A stretch of 64,000 bases of DNA from Paucimonas lemoignei (GTDB lineage Bacteria; Pseudomonadota; Gammaproteobacteria; Pseudomonadales; Pseudomonadaceae), in NCBI GenBank assembly GCA_900475325.1, contig LS483371.1, forward strand, positions 806,001 to 870,000. Direction: 5' to 3'. Every line of letters begins with the position of its first letter. Position 1 is the stretch's first letter. Below the pieces are notes generated by a model. It had not been told where the DNA came from, made no database searches, and saw only the letters and a program-made list of their open reading frames with translations. The translations under genes were made by a program, and so were the position numbers. Shown piece by piece: positions 58,519-64,000 of this stretch.

Positions 58519-59913
58519 ATGAACGATATCTCCGCACCCGAGCAATATGATCTGCAAACCGCTGCCCTGAAGGTGCCGCCCCATTCCATCGAGGCCGAAC
58601 AGGCAGTACTCGGCGGTCTGATGCTGGACAACAACGCCTGGGAACGCGTGCTCGATCAGGTGTCGGACGGTGATTTCTATCGGCATGACCACCGCTTGAT
58701 CTTTCGCGCCATCGCTCGTCTGGCTGACCAGAACCAGCCCATCGACGTAGTGACCCTGGCCGAACAGCTGGAAAAGGAAGGCCAGACCTCGCAAGTCGGC
58801 GGTCTGGGTTACCTCAGCGAACTGGCGAAAAACATTCCGTCGGTCGCCAACATCAAAGCCTATGCGCAGATCGTTCGCGAGCGAGCCACGCTGCGGCAGT
58901 TGATCGGTATCAGCACCGAAATCGCTGATAGCGCCTTCAACCCTGAAGGCCGTAACGCTGCCGAGATTCTCGACGAAGCCGAACGGCAGATCTTCCAGAT
59001 AGCCGAAGCCCGTCCTAAAACCGGTGGCCCGGTCAGCGTGACCGACTTGCTGACCAAGGCCATCGACCGCATCGACACCTTGTTCAATACCGATAACGCG
59101 ATTACCGGTCTGTCCACGGGTTATACGGATCTGGATGAAAAGACCAGCGGGCTGCAGCCGTCTGACCTGATCATCGTCGCAGGTCGTCCGTCCATGGGTA
59201 AAACCACCTTCGCCATGAACCTGGTGGAGAACGCAGTGTTGCGTAGCGACAAAGCGGTTCTGGTTTACTCGCTGGAGATGCCAGGCGAATCGCTGATCAT
59301 GCGTATGCTTTCGTCCCTGGGCCGTATTGACCAGACCAAGGTCCGTGCCGGTCGCCTGGAAGACGACGATTGGCCTCGCCTCACGTCTGCGGTCAACCTG
59401 CTAAACGAGCGCAAGCTGTTCATCGATGACACGGCGGGCATCAGCCCCTCTGAAATGCGCGCCCGGACTCGCCGTCTGGTGCGTGAGCACGGTGACATCG
59501 CACTGATCATGATCGACTACCTGCAGTTGATGCAGATCCCAGGTTCTGGCGGCGATAACCGGACCAACGAGATTTCCGAGATTTCCCGCTCGTTGAAAGC
59601 CCTGGCCAAAGAATTCAACTGCCCGGTCGTTGCCCTGTCGCAGCTCAACCGCTCCCTGGAGCAACGGCCCAACAAACGCCCGATCAACTCCGACTTACGT
59701 GAATCCGGAGCTATCGAGCAGGATGCTGACGTGATCATGTTCGTGTACCGGGATGAGGTATACCACCCCGAAACCGAACACAAAGGCATCGCGGAAATCA
59801 TCATCGGCAAGCAGCGTAACGGCCCTATTGGCACCACGCGCCTGGCGTTTATCGGTAAATACACCCGGTTCGAGAATCTGGCGCCGGGTAGTTACAACTT
59901 CGACGAAGACTAA
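58519..59913 (+). CDS. dnaB: Replicative DNA helicase
   Basis: Hexameric 5'-3' helicase of the replisome. The 464-residue protein has the N-terminal primase-contact domain (about 15-115, SIEAEQAVLGGLMLDN), a linker helix and the RecA-like motor domain with Walker A GRPSMGKTTFAMN (about residue 220) and Walker B ALIMIDYLQLM. No intein is present. ATG 58519 gives the family start MNDISAPEQ; the upstream in-frame GTG is rejected. Only 7 bases separate its stop from the convergent giant gene. Confidence 0.98.
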   Translation: MNDISAPEQYDLQTAALKVPPHSIEAEQAVLGGLMLDNNAWERVLDQVSDGDFYRHDHRLIFRAIARLADQNQPIDVVTLAEQLEKEGQTSQVGGLGYLSELAKNIPSVANIKAYAQIVRERATLRQLIGISTEIADSAFNPEGRNAAEILDEAERQIFQIAEARPKTGGPVSVTDLLTKAIDRIDTLFNTDNAITGLSTGYTDLDEKTSGLQPSDLIIVAGRPSMGKTTFAMNLVENAVLRSDKAVLVYSLEMPGESLIMRMLSSLGRIDQTKVRAGRLEDDDWPRLTSAVNLLNERKLFIDDTAGISPSEMRARTRRLVREHGDIALIMIDYLQLMQIPGSGGDNRTNEISEISRSLKALAKEFNCPVVALSQLNRSLEQRPNKRPINSDLRESGAIEQDADVIMFVYRDEVYHPETEHKGIAEIIIGKQRNGPIGTTRLAFIGKYTRFENLAPGSYNFDED

Positions 59914-59920
59914 TAGCGGA

Positions 59921-62900
59921 TTAGCTAAATCGCTCCGACAGCAAGATGTCCTGCACTTGAGCTTTTTCCAGCGACCCTCGATGGATTTCATAGCGCCGTC
60001 CGGCTTGAGCCTCCTGAATCTGCAACTGCGCGCCCTGAAAACGCTGCTCGGGACGCTTTAAGTGCGCGGCACTAAAGGCCGCCGCATCGCTGGCAAGCTC
60101 CGCGTAATGCAGGTGAGCGTAGGCCCAGACCTGATTGCGGTCCTTGATCTTCAACTCGAACTCGTCAATGTAGTCGCGAGCCGTCTGCTGCCTGCTGGAG
60201 CCAGCGCGCTCAAGGGCAATACGTTCCTGCCGGGTTTTACGCACGCTCAGGTTATTGCTGTCTGCCAGATACTGCAGGTCGTTGGCCACTGGCGCATTGT
60301 TGGCAATGACCAGGTCGATGCGCAGCGTTCGGCCTTTCTGTCTGAGGTATCGGGCTTTCTCACTCAGTTCGCGAGCTTTGTCCAGCGCTTGCTGGCGCTG
60401 CTGTTCATCAGCCAATTGCGGCGCCATGTCCTGAGTATCCCTGGCATGTTCGTCCAGGCGGTTGGCATGGTATTCAAGCAGGCCCTCCGGCGCGGAAGGC
60501 GCTGAGCCTTTTTTGCGACCCAGATAGTCGGCCACTGATTCAGAGTGACCGGCCTCTTTCAGAAGCTTTTGAGCGGCAGTGTCATAGCTCTCCCAGACAA
60601 GAGGCGCTGCCGGGCTGGCGCTGGGAGATGGTATTGAGGTGGTGCGGTGCTCAACCCAATACTGCCCGTCACTGGAGCGCAGATAAGTAGCTTTGCGTTG
60701 GCCGCGACTGTCGAGAATGTCCACGATATTGGGATTGTCGTTGCGCGGCTTGCCGGTGAGCACTGCGTTGTCTTGGGTGACAATCTCCACCCGGTTTTTC
60801 GGCGTAGCGGGTGGGGGGGTGCTGCTGTGCTTTGTCTTTGAGGGGGTACGTCCCTTGCCGGGGCTGGGTGTGCGGCGGGTCTGCGGCTCGGGCGCGACGG
60901 GAAATTCATCGAGCTTGATCAACAAGCGGTCGATCTCGTCATGAACCAGAGCTCTGAAACGCTCAATCAGTGAGATCACATTGGCATTGGCGTCCTGCAT
61001 CGGTTTGTACAGCGGTATCTCCAGTTCTGTGGTGAGGTCAGTAAGGCCTGTGGATTTCATAGCCTGAAGTTCTACCGTGCTGATGCCCTGATAAAGATCG
61101 GAAACCCGACTGTAGCTGTGGTCGACGTTTTCCAGTTCGATCACGGTGCGGATGAGCGTTTCGCGCTTTAGCGGGATGCTCGGCGGCAGCTCCTCGAAGT
61201 CGGTAGTTGCGGCTTTGCGATGGCGCATGACCTGCACGTAGAGGTTTTCGTGGGTCATCTGCTTGAGCTGGTAATAATCGGTTCCCGCCAAGATGAAGTA
61301 CGTGGTGGATGCCGGTTGATTGAAGTGTGTTCCGAACTCAGATAACACATGCTGCAAGGCAAGCTCATTACTGATGTATTGCTGCCGCTCGGCCAGGGCT
61401 TTCTCGCGCATCGCCTTCAAGCGATCAACCTTTGGAGCGCCGCCGCTCAGTCCAGTGACTGCACCGACCCATAGACCCTGAGTGTCTCGGGTGATCGGCT
61501 CGCTACGGCCAGGTCGGCTTGCTACGTAGAGGTTGTCCGCGTCACCTGCCACAGGATCCCCCGGCCTGACGATGCGCATGACTTTACGGCCCGGCCTGGA
61601 CGCGTCGCGGTCGTGCAGCACCTGAAAGAAATCGCCATCGATGCGCGCATAGAGTTTTCCGTCATCGCTGTAGAGGCCGTCGTTATCTGGTTTGCTGGCG
61701 CTGTAGTCGTAGGCGAGCTGGAATGCGGCGAGGTGAGCGGTACTGAGTTCAAAGGTGGTGGGCGCGGGCAGCAGATCACCTAGGGTGGCCGAGTGGATTT
61801 GCGCCTGACCGAGAATTGCATCTGCCAGTTTGCCCCCGTAATGCAGTTGATACTTCAGGTCGGTGCGTTGAGTGTCAGTCAGCGTGCGCAACAGCGCCGA
61901 CGCCAGGGGATAGTCAGTTCCTTGTGGCTGAAGCATGTCCTGATTGCGTGGGTCGTATCCGGCATAACGGTCGTTGAGCCGCGCGATGATCACGGCATGA
62001 GGTGCAGATTCATCCCCATAAGTGCCCAGTAGTCGCTCGGTCTTGGCGATACCGCCATTGAAGTCCGGCGCGCCTTGAAAGACCTGTATGCACATATCCG
62101 CTGGCCAGCCTGGCAGAGCGGTCAGCAGATTGCAGGCCACTGCCTCCGCGTCTGCTCCCATGCCGCGACCTTTGGGATCGTTGAGGGTATTGAAGACCTT
62201 GATGAGGCGAGTCTGGACCTGCGCTTGCTCAATGGCCGCGCGCTGCGCGGGGGCGAGTGGGGTTTGGCGAGTGATGTCTTTGAGCGCCGGATGCTCGCGC
62301 ACCAGTGCCCGAACAGCGGCTTCAGGCAGATCATGGAAACGTTGGCGCAGCGCTGATGTGGTCGAGTTGTCCTGCTCCGTTACGTCATGCAGACTCTCTG
62401 CGCGTCGCTGATGCAGGTCGCGAATGGCGAAATCCAAAGTCCAGGGTATTGGCGCATCGCCATTCCAGGCGGCTTCCAACTGCGTGCGGCTCACCTGCGT
62501 CAGCGTTTGCAGATACTGCACCTCGTCGCGGCTGAGCGTTGGCATGTCAGGGCGCAGCATGGTTTGCAGCAGCTCGGTGCTGGTCAGGTGGCTGACGTCT
62601 GCGGGAGCCAGCCGCCAATGATTGTGTTTGTGCTCGTAACGCACCACCGGTTGATACTGCTGCGCGTCCGGGTGCTTGAGTCGATGTTGTTCGAGCTCGG
62701 CGTCATACGTCAGCTCGCCCACCCGGACTTGGTCATCGACCTGAATCCGAGCGTAAGTCTTGCCGTCCTTTGCGAACAATCCCTCGGGGCCGGCGCTCAA
62801 GCCGCTCAGCAAGCGGCTATCAATTTCTGTGTAGGGCCGCAGGTCCGGCAGCCAAAGCCGGCGATCCCCGTTTGGCATGTCGGCCGCACGAGGTTTGCCG

Positions 62901-64000
62901 ATGGCAGCGATCAAGTGCTGAGTGCGCTGAGCCGACAGTTTTGCGCCGACCATCTGGGCCCGGCTGCTGATCATCAACTCGGCGATATCTCCAAGCGCCT
63001 GGACAAATTCCGCAGACTGGCCCCGGGCCAGGGCATCGCTGGCGGCTACGGCGTTATAGGTCAGGGTACCCAGGCTGGCGGTGATCATCAGGCGGTTGAG
63101 CCCGGTGACGCCGCCGGGTGCTGGCAAGGTGAGCAGTTCGAGGATCTCGCTGCCGATGTGCAACAGAGTCTTTTTGATTTGCTCCCAATCCTTGCTCGCC
63201 GTCGACCTTGCGATGCTTTGCAGGTCCTGGAAGAGGGTCAGGCTCTGGCGCATCTCCATGGCTGTCAGTAGCGAATGCGTGGCCGGCTTTGGCTGGTTGA
63301 TTTCGGTGCGGATGTAAATTCGTTCTGCGGCCGGGGTACGGCTGTGGAAGGCGTTGTAGAGCTGCTTGGCCAGCCAGTTCAACTGGTTTTCGTTGACGAC
63401 CGTGGTTTTGAGCTCGCTGAGAAGAATCGCCTGATCGGCCAGTGACAGGGTGCGCAGTAACCAGTCAATTCGATTGGCCTTGGCGTCGGTACAGATCTGC
63501 TCCCGCAACGAAGTGATGGCGTCCGTCGAGGTGCGGTGATGGCGTAGTGCGCCTTTAGGGCGACTCGGGAAGTAACTGAATACTCCCGAGCCGTCTGGCA
63601 GGGACAGCACGCAGAAAGGCAGGGGAAGCGTGGTGGGCGTTGGCAGCAGTTGCCAGCCGAAGTAGATATGGAAGAATTGCCATTTCAGGGCGTTTTCTTT
63701 CGTCAATGCAGCCATTAATCGATGACCATCGTCAGGGATTGTGTTGCTGCGCAGTGCTTCCAGCAGCTCCAGTTCGAAACTGGCTTTGCGATGCGCGAAA
63801 ATCAGCGGATTGAGGGTGGTGACAAGATGGCTGACCAGCGCAGTGCGCAGGCGCGAAGCAAAATCGTACTCGCGAACCAGATCGATACAGCGCGTCACCG
63901 ACAGGTTTTCGATGCTGTTGCTCAGTGATGCCTTGGCATCGGTATTAATGGCACTGGCCCGCTGAAAATCGAGGCCTGAATGCAGGCGGCTGGACAGATG
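59921..64000 (-). CDS. Giant DUF6543 (dermonecrotic-toxin-like) protein, C-terminal part
   Basis: The minus-strand frame ends with TAA at 59921 and stays open without a stop to base 64000, so at least 1359 residues are present and the start lies outside the window; the GTG at 63898 is internal. Near the N-terminal side ENLSVTRCIDLVREYDF and a later repetitive set of extended segments fit the DUF6543 family, labelled 'dermonecrotic toxin domain', found as giant proteins in the fluorescens/syringae groups. An ADP- or protease-like catalytic centre is not obvious. Helical Glu/Arg/Gln-rich tail (about the last 200 residues) includes LGRKKGSAPSAPEGLLEY. No export signal can be judged. Function is not established. 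Confidence 0.75.
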   Translation of the reverse strand, partial: HLSSRLHSGLDFQRASAINTDAKASLSNSIENLSVTRCIDLVREYDFASRLRTALVSHLVTTLNPLIFAHRKASFELELLEALRSNTIPDDGHRLMAALTKENALKWQFFHIYFGWQLLPTPTTLPLPFCVLSLPDGSGVFSYFPSRPKGALRHHRTSTDAITSLREQICTDAKANRIDWLLRTLSLADQAILLSELKTTVVNENQLNWLAKQLYNAFHSRTPAAERIYIRTEINQPKPATHSLLTAMEMRQSLTLFQDLQSIARSTASKDWEQIKKTLLHIGSEILELLTLPAPGGVTGLNRLMITASLGTLTYNAVAASDALARGQSAEFVQALGDIAELMISSRAQMVGAKLSAQRTQHLIAAIGKPRAADMPNGDRRLWLPDLRPYTEIDSRLLSGLSAGPEGLFAKDGKTYARIQVDDQVRVGELTYDAELEQHRLKHPDAQQYQPVVRYEHKHNHWRLAPADVSHLTSTELLQTMLRPDMPTLSRDEVQYLQTLTQVSRTQLEAAWNGDAPIPWTLDFAIRDLHQRRAESLHDVTEQDNSTTSALRQRFHDLPEAAVRALVREHPALKDITRQTPLAPAQRAAIEQAQVQTRLIKVFNTLNDPKGRGMGADAEAVACNLLTALPGWPADMCIQVFQGAPDFNGGIAKTERLLGTYGDESAPHAVIIARLNDRYAGYDPRNQDMLQPQGTDYPLASALLRTLTDTQRTDLKYQLHYGGKLADAILGQAQIHSATLGDLLPAPTTFELSTAHLAAFQLAYDYSASKPDNDGLYSDDGKLYARIDGDFFQVLHDRDASRPGRKVMRIVRPGDPVAGDADNLYVASRPGRSEPITRDTQGLWVGAVTGLSGGAPKVDRLKAMREKALAERQQYISNELALQHVLSEFGTHFNQPASTTYFILAGTDYYQLKQMTHENLYVQVMRHRKAATTDFEELPPSIPLKRETLIRTVIELENVDHSYSRVSDLYQGISTVELQAMKSTGLTDLTTELEIPLYKPMQDANANVISLIERFRALVHDEIDRLLIKLDEFPVAPEPQTRRTPSPGKGRTPSKTKHSSTPPPATPKNRVEIVTQDNAVLTGKPRNDNPNIVDILDSRGQRKATYLRSSDGQYWVEHRTTSIPSPSASPAAPLVWESYDTAAQKLLKEAGHSESVADYLGRKKGSAPSAPEGLLEYHANRLDEHARDTQDMAPQLADEQQRQQALDKARELSEKARYLRQKGRTLRIDLVIANNAPVANDLQYLADSNNLSVRKTRQERIALERAGSSRQQTARDYIDEFELKIKDRNQVWAYAHLHYAELASDAAAFSAAHLKRPEQRFQGAQLQIQEAQAGRRYEIHRGSLEKAQVQDILLSERFS

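Overview
The window is a stretch of Pseudomonas chromosome, most likely from the fluorescens/syringae side of the genus. Three things point there. The gene order (waaA-tolC-thiC; nudF-cpdA-yqiA-parE-parC; serB-psd-rhdA-motAB-rsgA-orn-queG-nnr-tsaE-amiB-mutL-miaA-hfq-hflX-hflKC-hisZ-purA-rnr-rlmB-rpsF-rpsR-rplI-dnaB) follows, from memory, the P. aeruginosa PA4988-PA4931 and P. putida equivalents. Base composition and codon use are GC-rich. The gaps carry paired palindromes of the REP/REPIN kind typical of these species. Nothing was searched against a database; all assignments come from reading motifs, lengths and context.

Layout. 1-2764 (minus strand): a cut conserved gene, an aldo/keto reductase with an overlapping FAD oxidoreductase, and an EmrE-type SMR pump. 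3098-9666: Kdo transferase waaA, outer-membrane channel tolC, then a thiamin unit (sigma70-like promoter, TPP riboswitch, thiC, CytX-type transporter). 9635-20992: an RsiV/DUF3298 lipoprotein, the nudF-yqiB-cpdA-yqiA-parE run interrupted by a low-GC two-gene islet, then two envelope proteins, parC and a PqiC-like lipoprotein. 21041-30668: a repeat cluster, divergent ahpA/serB, a 540-bp inverted repeat, a PilZ-like protein, psd, rhdA and an HDOD protein. 30799-36654: motAB behind a good FliA-type promoter, rsgA, orn, a TRIC-type channel, queG. 36717-49651: the nnr-tsaE-amiB-mutL-miaA-hfq-hflX-hflK-hflC run, then hisZ and purA. 49941-59913: a chemoreceptor, two identical tRNA-Leu(CAG) genes each with its own promoter and terminator, rnr-rlmB, the rpsF-rpsR-DUF2232-rplI ribosomal operon and dnaB. 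59921-64000: the 3' part of a giant DUF6543 (dermonecrotic-toxin-like) gene running off the right edge.

Most of the window is conserved housekeeping: topoisomerase IV, mismatch repair, tRNA modification (TsaE, MiaA, QueG), RNA turnover (Orn, RNase R, Hfq), membrane protease control (HflKC), lipid and LPS synthesis. The accessory or least explained parts are the islet at 11651-12600 (a predicted permuted NlpC/P60-like hydrolase translationally coupled to a four-helix membrane protein, resembling an effector/immunity pair), the large inverted repeat at 24472-25013, structured non-coding segments at 27235-27312 and 46986-47059, the REPIN-like repeats (at least three families) and the giant toxin-like gene next to dnaB.
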